A program made the position numbers and the translations under genes. From assembly GCF_000800255.1 (NCBI RefSeq), contig NZ_CP009747.1, positions 4,030,001 to 4,094,000 of the forward strand: a stretch of 64,000 nt of DNA, given 5' to 3'. This DNA is from Pseudomonas parafulva (GTDB taxonomy: Bacteria > Pseudomonadota > Gammaproteobacteria > Pseudomonadales > Pseudomonadaceae). This document shows, in pieces, positions 45,024-56,504 of this stretch; within the stretch, counting starts at the first letter, position 1; every line of letters begins with the position of its first letter. Under the pieces are notes generated by a model that saw nothing but the letters and a program-made list of their open reading frames with translations, did no database searches and was not told the DNA's origin.

Positions 45024-46108
45024 GGCTGTACCTCCGGGGCCTTGGCATCGACGGTCTCGACCTGCATGCCGGGATGCAGCAGTTGCCCGCCGCTGACCAC
45101 CACGGCTTCGCCGCCTTTCAGGCCTTCGCCGATCACCACGCGCCCGGTGAGATAACGCGCCACCTGAACCTTGCGCAACTCGACCTTGTCGTCGTCACCG
45201 ACCACCCACACCGCTGGCGCGTGCAGGGCCTTGGTCAGGCTCGACCAGGGCAGCTCGACGCTGGGCCGGGCCTGGGCACGGGCAGTGGCGGTGACCGGCG
45301 AGCCGAGCTGCATGGCCGGCGGCACCTCGCGCAGGGCGACCTTGACCTGCACCGTGCCGCTCTGGGCGGACACCGTGGGCGTGACTTCGCGGATGCGCCC
45401 CTGGGCTTCGATTTTGGGGTTGTCCAGCAAGCGCACCGTCATGCTTTCGTCGCTGGACGGCGCCACCAGCAGTGATTCATAGACGTTGAACACGGCATCG
45501 CGGTCGCCATCGGCGGCCAGGGAGAAGATCGGCATGGTGGCCTGCACCACCTGCCCGACCTCGGCCTGGCGCGCAGTGATCACCCCGTCCGCCTCGGACA
45601 CGAGCCCGGTGTAGCCCAACTGCTCACGGGCCGTGGCCAGTTGCGCCTGGGCAGCCTTGAGCGCGCTCTGGCTGCTGCGCAGGGCGGCCTCGGCCGAGTC
45701 GTACTCGCTCTGGCTGGTGTAGCCCTTGGGCAGCAGTTTCTGCTGGCGCACGAACGCGGCGCGGGTCTGGGTGACCCGCGCCTGCTCGGCGAATACGGCA
45801 GCCTTGGCCGAGTCCACATTGTTCTGCAGATCCTTGGGGTCCAGGCGCGCAAGCACTTGCCCGGCCTTGACGTGATCGCCCACATCGACGCTGCGGGCAA
45901 TGATCTTGCCGCCCACGCGGAACGACAGGTCGGTCTGCACCCGTGCCTGGATATCGCCGGTGAGGGTGACGTTGGCGGCGAAGTCGCGCGATTCCACGCG
46001 CGTCACACCGACACGCGGCAGCTCCGCGGCGGGCGGTTTTTCCTCGCAGCCTGAAAGCACGCTCATCGCCCCCAGAAAGACGATCGACAGCGCACGCTTA
46101 AACGACAT
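45020..46108 (-). CDS. triA: RND periplasmic adaptor, first (TriA-like)
   Basis: 362-residue lipoprotein adaptor with signal peptide MSFKRALSIVFLGAMSVLSG and lipobox VLSGC (Cys21). The lipoyl motif LSFRVGGKIIARSVDVGDHV, a coiled-coil hairpin and the barrel domain (SAQSGTVQVKVAL) are intact. First gene of the three-gene pump operon; no regulator gene is adjacent. It is divergent from an AAA ATPase gene with about 140 bp between. Confidence 0.88.
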   Translation of the reverse strand: MSFKRALSIVFLGAMSVLSGCEEKPPAAELPRVGVTRVESRDFAANVTLTGDIQARVQTDLSFRVGGKIIARSVDVGDHVKAGQVLARLDPKDLQNNVDSAKAAVFAEQARVTQTRAAFVRQQKLLPKGYTSQSEYDSAEAALRSSQSALKAAQAQLATAREQLGYTGLVSEADGVITARQAEVGQVVQATMPIFSLAADGDRDAVFNVYESLLVAPSSDESMTVRLLDNPKIEAQGRIREVTPTVSAQSGTVQVKVALREVPPAMQLGSPVTATARAQARPSVELPWSSLTKALHAPAVWVVGDDDKVELRKVQVARYLTGRVVIGEGLKGGEAVVVSGGQLLHPGMQVETVDAKAPEVQP

Positions 46109-46251
46109 GCCGGCTCCTTGCTTGCGCGCAAATGATTCGTGGGATGCGACTGCTCAGGGTAGTTCAGGGTTCCACAAACAGTAACGACGTACAGCCGCCA
46201 AGCTTGCCCATGGACCATACTGCGCCCTCGCACCCGCGTCGAGGACCGCAC

Positions 46252-47412
<1,161 letters not shown>

Positions 47413-47550
47413 CCGACGGTACACGATCGGGTGATCGTGCGGGGTGGAGCGCATCGGTCGGCGTTGGCAGGGAGATGCGGTCTGGCGTGGAGGCGCGGGC
47501 GTGCCGGTCGCGGGTAGATCGCAGCAGCGACTTACCCGCGACAGGCCCGG

Positions 47551-48444
47551 TCAGGTCGACGCAGCCGTCTGCACCGGACGCCGGACCTGGGGCTGGCCGA
47601 CGTTCGCCGCAGCCCCTTCCTCGATGGCCTGCTGGATGGCCTTGCGGCGGCGCTCTTCGGCGCGACGGCTGAAGTACCACACCAGGAAGGTCACCAACGA
47701 CACCGACAGCAGGATCAGGCTCGCCACGGCGTTGATCTCAGGCTTCACGCCCAGACGCACCGCCGAGAACACTTCCATCGGCAAGGTGGTCGAGCCGGGG
47801 CCGGACACGAAGCTGGCCAGCACCAGGTCATCCAGCGACAGGGCGAAGGACATCATGCCACCGGCCGCCAGCGACGGCGCGATCATCGGGATGGTGATCA
47901 GGATGAACACCTTCCACGGCTTGGCACCCAGGTCCATCGCCGCTTCCTCGATCGACAGGTCCAGCTCGCGCAAGCGTGCCGACACCACCACCGCCACATA
48001 GGCCGCACAGAACGTGGTGTGGGCGATCCAGATGGTGACGATGCCGCGCTCCTGCGGCCAGCCGATCATCTGCGCCATGGCCACGAACAGCAGCAACAGC
48101 GACAGACCGGTGATTACCTCGGGCATCACCAACGGTGCGGTGACCAGGCCACCGAACAGGGTGCGGCCCTTGAAGCGGGTGACCCGGGTCAGCACGAAGG
48201 CGGCCAAGGTGCCCAGCGCCACCGCGGCCACCGCCGTGTAGCAGGCGATTTCCAGCGAGCGCATGACCGAACCCATCAACTGGGTGTTGTCGAGCAGGCC
48301 GACGTACCACTTCACCGACCAGCCGCCCCACACCGTCACCAGCTTCGAGGCGTTGAACGAGTAGATCACCAGGATCAGCATCGGCAAGTAGATGAACAGC
48401 AAGCCGAGCACCAGCATCAGCTTGGAGAAACCGAAGCGCTTCAT
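47551..48444 (-). CDS. potI: Polyamine ABC transporter permease PotI (SpuH)
   Basis: 297-residue permease with six membrane segments and the EAA motif in LDLSIEEAAMDLGAKPWKVF. Partner of PotH in putrescine/spermidine import. It ends with a Gln/Arg-rich cytoplasmic tail. It is the last gene of the spuB-spuH group; its start overlaps potH by four bases. Confidence 0.94.
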   Translation of the reverse strand: MKRFGFSKLMLVLGLLFIYLPMLILVIYSFNASKLVTVWGGWSVKWYVGLLDNTQLMGSVMRSLEIACYTAVAAVALGTLAAFVLTRVTRFKGRTLFGGLVTAPLVMPEVITGLSLLLLFVAMAQMIGWPQERGIVTIWIAHTTFCAAYVAVVVSARLRELDLSIEEAAMDLGAKPWKVFILITIPMIAPSLAAGGMMSFALSLDDLVLASFVSGPGSTTLPMEVFSAVRLGVKPEINAVASLILLSVSLVTFLVWYFSRRAEERRRKAIQQAIEEGAAANVGQPQVRRPVQTAAST

Positions 48445-49361
48445 GCCCTGCCCTCCATTTCCTTCGCCTGGCTGCGGTTGAACAGCAGGATCGGCACGAT
48501 CAGGATCGCCAGCATCACCACGGCCAATGCCGAGGCCACCGGCCAGTCGCGGTTGTTGAAGAATTCCTGCCAGAGCACTTTACCGATCATCAGGGTTTCC
48601 GGGCCGCCGAGCAGTTCAGGGATGACGAACTCGCCCACCACCGGGATGAACACCAGCATGCAGCCGGCGATGATGCCGTTCTTCGACAGCGGCACGGTGA
48701 TCTTCCAGAAGCTGTTGAAGGTGCTCGAGCCCAGGTCGCTGGCCGCTTCCAGCAGGCTCTGGTCATGCTTCACCAGGTTCGCGTACAGCGGCAGGATCAT
48801 GAACGGCAGGTACGAATAGACCACGCCGATGTACACCGCCAGGTTGGTGTTGAGGATCTGCAGCGGCTGGTCGATCAGCCCGGTCCACAGCAGGAAGCTG
48901 TTGAGCAGCCCGTTGTTGCTGAGGATGCCCATCCAGGCATAGACGCGGATCAGGATCGCAGTCCAGGTCGGCATCATGATCAGCAGCAGCAGCACCGTCT
49001 GGTACTCCTTCTGCGCCTTGGAGATGGCGTAGGCCATGGGGTAGCCGATCAGCAGGCACAGCAGGGTGCTGAAGAAGGCGACCTTGAGCGAACCCAGGTA
49101 GGCCGAGATGTACAGGTCGTCTTCGGTGAGCAGGCCGTAGTTGGCCAGGTTCAGCACCAGTTGGATCTTATCCTCGACGTAGGTGTAGATCTCGGTGTAC
49201 GGCGGAATGGCCACGTCGGCTTCGGCAAAGCTGATCTTCAGCACGATGAAGAACGGCAGCATGAAGAACAGGAACAGCCAGATGAACGGCACGCCGATCA
49301 CCAGGTGGCGTCCCTCCGGGACGATGCGCTTGAGGGCTCGTTTGAGCTTTCGTGGTTTCAT
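48441..49361 (-). CDS. potH: Polyamine ABC transporter permease PotH (SpuG)
   Basis: 306-residue permease starting MKPRKLKRALKRIVPEGRHL, six membrane segments, with EAA loop QSLLEAASDLGSSTFNSF. It forms the membrane pore with PotI. A slightly longer N-terminus is possible but would overlap potG more. The start overlaps potG by four bases. Confidence 0.94.
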   Translation of the reverse strand: MKPRKLKRALKRIVPEGRHLVIGVPFIWLFLFFMLPFFIVLKISFAEADVAIPPYTEIYTYVEDKIQLVLNLANYGLLTEDDLYISAYLGSLKVAFFSTLLCLLIGYPMAYAISKAQKEYQTVLLLLIMMPTWTAILIRVYAWMGILSNNGLLNSFLLWTGLIDQPLQILNTNLAVYIGVVYSYLPFMILPLYANLVKHDQSLLEAASDLGSSTFNSFWKITVPLSKNGIIAGCMLVFIPVVGEFVIPELLGGPETLMIGKVLWQEFFNNRDWPVASALAVVMLAILIVPILLFNRSQAKEMEGRA

Positions 49362-50500
49362 GAGCGCAGTACCACGCCGCTGTCGTCTTCCCACCAGACG
49401 AACACTTCGTCGTCCCAGGTCGGCCGTGCGCCTTGACGCTCGGCGTTGGCGACGAAGGACTGGACGATCTTGCCGCTGGGCAGTTGCACGTAGAACACCG
49501 AGTGACCGCCCAGGTAGGCGATGTCATGGACTTTGCCACGCGACCAGTTGTGCTCGAAATCGGGCTGGGTGGTGGTGACCAGCAGCTTCTCGGGACGCAG
49601 TGCGTAGGTGATGTGCTTGTCCTCGACCGAGGTGCTGACGCCGTGACCGACGTAGATCTTGCGCTCCAGCTCCGGCGAGGCGATCAGCGCGTGGCCTTCG
49701 GCGTCGTCGATCACTTCACCTTCGAACAGGTTGACGTTGCCGATGAACTCGCAGACCAGGCGGCTGGTGGGGGTCTCGTAGATATCCACAGGCGAGCCGA
49801 TCTGGGCGATCCAGCCCAGGTGCATGATGGCGATGCGCTGGGCCATGGTCATGGCCTCTTCCTGGTCGTGGGTGACCATCACGCAGGTCACGCCGACCCG
49901 CTCGATGATCTCCACCAGTTCCAGTTGCATCTGCGAGCGCAGCTTCTTGTCCAGCGCGCCCATCGGTTCGTCGAGCAGCAGCAGTTTGGGGCGCTTGGCC
50001 AGTGAACGGGCCAGGGCCACGCGCTGACGCTGGCCGCCGGAGAGCTGGTGCGGCTTGCGCTTGGCGTACTGGGTCATGTGCACCAGCTTGAGCATCTCGG
50101 TCACGCGGGCTTCGATATCGGCCTTGGGCATCTTGTCCTGCTGCAGGCCGAAGGCGATGTTCTGCGCCACGGTCATGTGCGGGAACAACGCGTAGGACTG
50201 GAACATCATGTTGATCGGCCGCTCGTAGGGCGGCATGTCGGTGATGTCCACGCCATCGAGGAAGATCCGCCCTTCGGTGGGACGTTCGAAGCCGGCGAGC
50301 ATGCGCAGCAAGGTGGACTTGCCCGATCCAGAACCGCCGAGCAGGGCGAAAATCTCGCCCTTGCGGATCTCCAGGGACACATCGTCCACGGCGACGGTTT
50401 CGTCGAACTTCTTCGTGACCCGGTCGATCTTGACCAGCACCTGCTTGGGTTGCTGGCCACCCTCGAGGGCTTTCTTATAGGCACCGGAGGCAACTGCCAT
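49358..50500 (-). CDS. potG: Polyamine ABC transporter ATPase PotG (SpuF)
   Basis: 380 residues. Walker A LLGGSGSGKSTLL, signature [15 protein letters not shown] and Walker B LLLLDEPMGALD are intact; a C-terminal TOBE domain (about 290-380) follows. The start MAVASGAYKKALEGG matches family members; an upstream in-frame start six codons earlier is less likely. It powers uptake through PotH/PotI with binding proteins SpuD and SpuE. Confidence 0.95.
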   Translation of the reverse strand: MAVASGAYKKALEGGQQPKQVLVKIDRVTKKFDETVAVDDVSLEIRKGEIFALLGGSGSGKSTLLRMLAGFERPTEGRIFLDGVDITDMPPYERPINMMFQSYALFPHMTVAQNIAFGLQQDKMPKADIEARVTEMLKLVHMTQYAKRKPHQLSGGQRQRVALARSLAKRPKLLLLDEPMGALDKKLRSQMQLELVEIIERVGVTCVMVTHDQEEAMTMAQRIAIMHLGWIAQIGSPVDIYETPTSRLVCEFIGNVNLFEGEVIDDAEGHALIASPELERKIYVGHGVSTSVEDKHITYALRPEKLLVTTTQPDFEHNWSRGKVHDIAYLGGHSVFYVQLPSGKIVQSFVANAERQGARPTWDDEVFVWWEDDSGVVLRS

Positions 50501-50569
50501 GAGTGAAACTCCCAACAAGATTTTGATGCCCGGACGGCCTGTGTGCAGGGCCGCGCCGGGTCTGGATGG

Positions 50570-51736
<1,167 letters not shown>

Positions 51737-51825
51737 TTACCTGCGTGGCGTCGATGCCGCAATCGACAATCGCGTTCAAAGCGCTCTGGACCGCGCTTCG
51801 GCGGCCCAGAGGTGACGCATCGGCG

Positions 51826-52923
51826 TTACTTGCCCGATTTGATCTTGGTCCAGATACGGGTGATCACGCGCTGGGCCGCAGCCTCGGGCGCAGCGATCGC
51901 GTACAACTGTTTCTTCACCTCGGCCGGCGGATAAATGCTTGGGTCGCTAGTGATGTCCTTGCTCACGTACTGAGTAGCGGCCTTGTTGCCGTTGGGGAAG
52001 CGCACGGCGTTGGTGATCTCGGCCATGATTTCCGGCTGCAGCAGGAAGTTCATGAACTGATAGGCCGCGTCTTTGTGATCCGCGTCCTTGGGCATGGCCA
52101 CCATGTCGTAGAAGGTACCGGCGCCTTCTTTCGGAATGATGTAGTCCAGTTTCACCTTGTCGCCCGCCTCATGGGCACGGGCCTTGGACTGCTCCAGGTC
52201 ACCGGAGTAGCCAACGGCCAGGCAGATGTTGCCGTTGGCCAGGTCACCGATGTACTTGGAGGAGTGGAAGTAGGTGATCGACGGACGAATCTTGAGGAAC
52301 AGGTCCTCGGCCGCCGCCAGGTCTTCCTTCTTGGTGCTGTTGGTGGGCAGGCCCAGGTAGTGCAGTGCGGCCGGCAGCATCTCGGTCGGCGCATCCAGGA
52401 AGCTCACGCCGCAGCTCTTGAGCTTGGCGATGTTCTCGGGCTTGAACACCACGTCCCACGAATCGATCTTGTCGATGCCCAACGCCGCCTTGACCTTCTC
52501 AGGGTTGTAGCCGATGCCGATGGAGCCCCACATGTAGGGGAAGGCGTATTTGTTGCCCGGATCGCTGGCATCGCCGACGGCCTTGAGCAGGTCTTCGTCG
52601 AGGTTTTTCCAGTTCGGCAGCTTGGAGCGGTCCAGCTCCTGGTAGACGCCCGCCTTGATCTGCTTGGCCAGGAAGTTGTTCGACGGCACCACGATGTCGT
52701 AGCCCGACTTGCCGGCCAGCAGCTTGGCCTCGAGGGTTTCGTTGCTGTCGAAGACGTCGTACTTGACCTTGATGCCGGTCTGCTTCTCGAACTTGGCGAT
52801 GGTGTCCGGTGCGATGTAATCCGACCAGTTGTAGACGTTCAGCACCTTGTCTTCAGCCTGAACAGCGGTGGCCATGGCGCCCATCAGAGCGGCAGCCAGC
52901 AGCGTCTTGCCCATTTTCTTCAT
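51826..52923 (-). CDS. spuD: Periplasmic putrescine-binding protein SpuD-like
   Basis: 365-residue precursor with signal peptide [20 protein letters not shown]. The mature protein begins [19 protein letters not shown] and shares the polyamine site motifs ([33 protein letters not shown]) with the SpuE-like paralogue. SpuD binds putrescine in P. aeruginosa. The two tandem paralogues serve one PotGHI transporter. Confidence 0.92.
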   Translation of the reverse strand: MKKMGKTLLAAALMGAMATAVQAEDKVLNVYNWSDYIAPDTIAKFEKQTGIKVKYDVFDSNETLEAKLLAGKSGYDIVVPSNNFLAKQIKAGVYQELDRSKLPNWKNLDEDLLKAVGDASDPGNKYAFPYMWGSIGIGYNPEKVKAALGIDKIDSWDVVFKPENIAKLKSCGVSFLDAPTEMLPAALHYLGLPTNSTKKEDLAAAEDLFLKIRPSITYFHSSKYIGDLANGNICLAVGYSGDLEQSKARAHEAGDKVKLDYIIPKEGAGTFYDMVAMPKDADHKDAAYQFMNFLLQPEIMAEITNAVRFPNGNKAATQYVSKDITSDPSIYPPAEVKKQLYAIAAPEAAAQRVITRIWTKIKSGK

Positions 52924-53073
52924 GCGTTGTGCTCCAGAATGTTCTTAGTAGCCATCTGTTCAGCGGCCAGGTCCCCGTGGTGCAAGACGGGCGACTGAAA
53001 CAGCCGCTAGTCTGGCAAGTTACCAGGCGCCGTTTCAACAACGGCAAGGCCTGGCGAGCACTTAATGTCACAT

Positions 53074-53097
53074 CGCTAGCCTAGCAAAGGGCTAGCG
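53074..53097 (-). terminator. Hairpin at the 3' end of spuC
   Basis: Perfect 8-bp stem CGCTAGCC / GGCTAGCG with an 8-nt loop overlapping the last codons and stop of spuC. There is no T-run; more likely an mRNA-stability or partial stop element within the spu operon. Confidence 0.4.
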
Positions 53098-54453
53098 GAT
53101 GGCTTCCAGCGTCAGGTCCAGGCACTTGCGCGCCTTTTCCACCAGTTCGTCCACTTCGGCGTGGCTGATCACCAGCGGCGGAGCGATGATCATGGTGTCG
53201 CCTACCGCGCGCATGATCAGGCCGTTGTCGAAACAGAAGTTACGGCAGATCATGCCCACACCCTGCCCCTCGTAACGGCTGCGATTCGCCTTGTCCTTGA
53301 CCAGCTCGATCGCGCCGAGCAGACCCAGGCCGCGCACCTCGCCCACCAGGGGATGGTCCTGCAGCTCACGCAGTCGTTTTTGCAAGTACGGTGCCACCTC
53401 GTCGCGAGCACGCTCGACGATGCCTTCTTCGCGCAGGATGCGCAGGTTTTCCAGCCCCACCGCCGCTGCCACCGGGTGACCGGAATAGGTGAAGCCGTGG
53501 TTGAAGTCGCCGCCTTCGCTGAGCACCTGGGCCACCTTGTCGCGCACGATCACGCCGCCCATGGGGATGTAGCCGGAGGTCAGGCCCTTGGCGATGGTCA
53601 TCAGGTCCGGCGCCAGGTCGTAGTAGTCGCTGCCGAACCACTGGCCGGTGCGGCCGAAGCCGCAGATCACTTCGTCGGCGACGAACAGGATGTCGTAGCG
53701 GGCGAGGATCTCCTTGATCTTCGGCCAGTAGGTGTCAGGCGGGATGATCACCCCGCCAGCGCCCTGGATCGGCTCGGCGATGAAGGCCGCGACGTTGTCT
53801 TCGCCGACCTCGAGAATCTTCTTTTCCAACTGCTCGGCCGCCCACACACCGAAGGCGTCGGGCGTCATGTCACCGCCTTCGCCGAACCAGTAAGGCTGCG
53901 GGATGTGGACGATGCCCGGGATCGGCAAGCCGCCTTGTTCATGCATGCCGCTCATGCCGCCCAGGCTGGCGCCGGCCACGGTGGAGCCGTGATAGCCGTT
54001 GACCCGGCCGATGAGGGTCTGCTTGTGCGGCTTGCCCTTGAGCGCCCAGTAATGACGCACCATGCGCAGCACGGTGTCGTTGCCCTCGGAGCCGGAGCCG
54101 GTGAAGAACACATGGCTCATGCCCGCCGGCGCCACGTCGGTGATCGCCTTGGCCAGTTCCAGCGCCGGTGGATGGGCAGTCTGGAAGAACAGGTTGTAGT
54201 AGGGCAGCTCGCGCATCTGCCGCTCGGCCGCCTGGACCAGTTCCTCACGGCCGTAGCCAACCGCCACGCACCACAGGCCGGCCATGCCGTCGAGGATCTG
54301 ATGGCCTTCGCTGTCCCATAGATGCACGCCCTTGGCCTTGGTGATGATGCGCGGGCCCTTTTCCTTCAACTGCTTGTAGTCGCTGAACGGGGCCAGGTGG
54401 TGCTCGCCGCTCAACTGCTGCCATTCACGGGTTTGCGGATTGTTGACGCTCAT
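53092..54453 (-). CDS. spuC: Putrescine--pyruvate aminotransferase SpuC
   Basis: 453-residue class III PLP aminotransferase. The PLP-binding region is LMTIAKGLTSGYIPMGGVIV (catalytic Lys), with DEVICGFGRTGQWFGSD upstream. It transfers the amino group of putrescine (and other diamines such as cadaverine) to pyruvate. It lies 48 bp downstream of spuB, so the operon encodes both the transaminase and the gamma-glutamylation routes. Confidence 0.93.
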   Translation of the reverse strand: MSVNNPQTREWQQLSGEHHLAPFSDYKQLKEKGPRIITKAKGVHLWDSEGHQILDGMAGLWCVAVGYGREELVQAAERQMRELPYYNLFFQTAHPPALELAKAITDVAPAGMSHVFFTGSGSEGNDTVLRMVRHYWALKGKPHKQTLIGRVNGYHGSTVAGASLGGMSGMHEQGGLPIPGIVHIPQPYWFGEGGDMTPDAFGVWAAEQLEKKILEVGEDNVAAFIAEPIQGAGGVIIPPDTYWPKIKEILARYDILFVADEVICGFGRTGQWFGSDYYDLAPDLMTIAKGLTSGYIPMGGVIVRDKVAQVLSEGGDFNHGFTYSGHPVAAAVGLENLRILREEGIVERARDEVAPYLQKRLRELQDHPLVGEVRGLGLLGAIELVKDKANRSRYEGQGVGMICRNFCFDNGLIMRAVGDTMIIAPPLVISHAEVDELVEKARKCLDLTLEAIR

Positions 54454-54501
54454 CGGTTTCTCCAGGGTCCGAGGGCCGCGCGCTGGCGGCCGCAGGGTTG
54501 A

Positions 54502-55860
54502 TCACACGGCAAACAGCAGGAACTCACGTTCCCAGGAGCTGATCACGCGCTTGAAGTTTTCATGCTCGGCACGCTTGGTGGCGACATAGCCGGTGATGAA
54601 CTTCTTGCCCAGGTACGGCTCCAGCGCCTGGCTGTTTTCCATGCGCTCCAGGGCGTCCTCGATGGTCAGCGGCAGGCGCAGGTTGCGGCGCTCGTAGCCT
54701 CGGCCTTGCACCGGCGCACTGGCCTCGATGCCTTCGACCATGCCGATGTACCCGCACAGCAGGCTGGCGGCGATGGCCAGGTAGGGGTTGGCATCGGCGC
54801 CCGGCAGGCGGTTCTCCACGCGGCGGTTCTGCGGGCCGGCATCCGGCACGCGCAGGCCGACGGTGCGGTTCTCTTCGCCCCACTCCACGTTCACCGGCGC
54901 CGAGGTGTCCGGCAGGAAGCGGCGGAACGAGTTGACGTTCGGTGCGAACAGCGGCAGCGCTTCGGGGATGAGCTTTTGCAGGCCACCGATGTGGTGCAGG
55001 AACAGCGTGCTCATGCTGCCGTCTTCATGGGAGAAGATATTCTTGCCGGTGGCGATGTCGATCACGCTCTGGTGCAGGTGCATGGCACTGCCCGGTTCGC
55101 CGGTCATAGGCTTGGCCATGAAGGTGGCGGCCACGTTGTGCTTGAGGGCGGCCTCGCGCATGGTGCGCTTGAACACCAGGATCTGGTCGGCCAGGTGCAG
55201 CGCGTCGCCGTGACGGAAGTTGATCTCCATCTGCGCAGTGCCGTCTTCGTGAATCAAGGTGTCGAGGTCGAGTTGCTGCAGTTCGCACCAGTCGTAGACG
55301 TCCTCGAACAATGGGTCGAATTCGTTGGCCGCCTCGATGGAGAACGACTGGCGACCGGTCTCCGGACGGCCCGAACGGCCTACCGGCGGCTGCAACGGGA
55401 AGTCCGGGTCTTCGCTGCGCTTGGTCAGGTAGAACTCCATCTCCGGCGCGACGATCGGCTGCCAGCCCTTGTCGGCGTAGAGTTTGAGCACTTTCTTCAG
55501 GACGTTGCGCGGCGACAGCTCGACCGGATTGCCCTTCTTGTCGTAGGTGTCGTGGATGACCTGGGCGGTGGGCTCGATGGCCCAGGGCACCAGATAGACC
55601 GCGTCCTGGTCGGGGCGGCAGATCATGTCGATGTCGGCCGGGTCGAGCAGGTCGTAATAGATGTCGTCGTCGACGTAGTCGCCAGTCACAGTTTGCAACA
55701 AAACGCTTTCGGGCAGGCGCATGCCCTTTTCAGCGATGAATTTGTTGGTGGGCGAGATCTTGCCGCGAGTAATGCCGGTCAGGTCGCTGATCAGGCATTC
55801 GACTTCGGTGATCTTGTGTTCTTTCAACCAATCGGTGAGCTGGTCGAGGTTGTTGCTCAT
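54502..55860 (-). CDS. spuB: Gamma-glutamylpolyamine synthetase SpuB (glutamine synthetase family)
   Basis: 452 residues with a GS beta-grasp N-domain and catalytic domain (EMEFYLTKRS, HLHQSVIDIATGKNIF, ENRLPGADANPYLAIAASL). It shares its fold with GlnA but acts on polyamines, forming gamma-glutamylputrescine or related products as in PuuA. First gene of the spuBCDE-potGHI group; a long leader precedes it. It is divergent from a second GS-like gene. Confidence 0.9.
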   Translation of the reverse strand: MSNNLDQLTDWLKEHKITEVECLISDLTGITRGKISPTNKFIAEKGMRLPESVLLQTVTGDYVDDDIYYDLLDPADIDMICRPDQDAVYLVPWAIEPTAQVIHDTYDKKGNPVELSPRNVLKKVLKLYADKGWQPIVAPEMEFYLTKRSEDPDFPLQPPVGRSGRPETGRQSFSIEAANEFDPLFEDVYDWCELQQLDLDTLIHEDGTAQMEINFRHGDALHLADQILVFKRTMREAALKHNVAATFMAKPMTGEPGSAMHLHQSVIDIATGKNIFSHEDGSMSTLFLHHIGGLQKLIPEALPLFAPNVNSFRRFLPDTSAPVNVEWGEENRTVGLRVPDAGPQNRRVENRLPGADANPYLAIAASLLCGYIGMVEGIEASAPVQGRGYERRNLRLPLTIEDALERMENSQALEPYLGKKFITGYVATKRAEHENFKRVISSWEREFLLFAV

Positions 55861-56299
55861 AAATACCTCAGGAGGTCGTTTGACCCAGGCCCAACGGGCC
55901 GGGCGCTACTGGCGCCTGGCGCGGCCCGAAGGCGGCACGCACGGCGCGGCCGAGCCCGAACGGGCCCGTGCATTGATTCTGGATGCAGTACGTTACCAAA
56001 GCAAAACCCTGGCGCAGGCAGCCAGGCGGTGTAAACGGTAACGGGCAGGAAGCGGGAAAGGCGTGCAGTAAACTGCTACGGAGCGAGGGCCGAGCATGCC
56101 GGTCGTCAATTATTGCGGCCAGTGCGCGGCGGGTGCGGCACTGGCGGGCAGGGACCGGGCGGCAAGCGTCGAAAAGACCTGGCTGCACCGTGCAGACAGC
56201 GCTTTCAGGTCGCGGCTGGCGGACCATGTGACCCTCGTATTATTACTGTTATGGGTTGCGATCGAGCTTAGCCTCGTTCATTTTTTTTCACAACACCCC
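55861..56299. promoter_or_regulatory. Leader region of spuB, no gene
   Basis: About 440 bp without a credible gene. It is GC-rich and palindrome-laden near spuB and becomes AT-rich toward 56280. It lies within the leader if spuB is transcribed from the sigma-54-like site near 56390. Confidence 0.35.
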
Positions 56300-56331
56300 C
56301 GTAAAAAATAAAATACGGCGACATCGCCGTA
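56300..56331 (-). terminator. Minus-strand intrinsic terminator with no gene before it
   Basis: TACGGCGA (56314-56321) and TCGCCGTA (56324-56331) form a perfect stem. On the minus strand it is followed by TTTTATTTTTTACG, a good U-run. No annotated minus-strand gene lies upstream within the region, so it ends either a short RNA or a spuB leader transcript (attenuation). Confidence 0.65.
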
Positions 56332-56384
56332 GCCCTTTCATACGGACTTGACGGATAATGGCACGCCCTCCAATGCAGCAAAAA

Positions 56385-56400
56385 TGCCGTTGACGTGCCA
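56385..56400 (-). promoter_or_regulatory. Sigma-54-like promoter toward spuB
   Basis: On the minus strand TGGCACGTCAACGGCA has a perfect -24 element (TGGCACG) and the invariant GC at -12 with correct spacing; the TT before GC is replaced by CG. The -24 element is half of a 9-bp inverted repeat (AATGGCACG 56357-56365 / CGTGCCATT 56394-56402). Predicted start near 56373. Confidence 0.4.
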
Positions 56401-56484
56401 TTTCAGGGCATCTGGAGCGCCGCTTGACATCAGTTTGGCTTTTCGATTGACTGGGTCTGCAAGCTCTCCTTGATTGATATTTTT

Positions 56485-56495
56485 AACAACAAAGG
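56485..56495 (+). promoter_or_regulatory. Hfq/Crc-type A-rich motif at the spuI ribosome site
   Basis: AACAACAAAGG overlaps the SD ten bases before the spuI ATG and fits the AAnAAnAA target pattern of Hfq-Crc catabolite repression in Pseudomonas. Polyamine catabolism is a plausible target, but this is a short motif match only. Confidence 0.45.
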
Positions 56496-56504
56496 TGTTG
56501 CATC

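Noticed and set aside
56357..56378. Sigma-54 promoter on the plus strand toward spuI
   Set aside because: A perfect TGGCACG is present, but no GC lies at the required 10-nt spacing.
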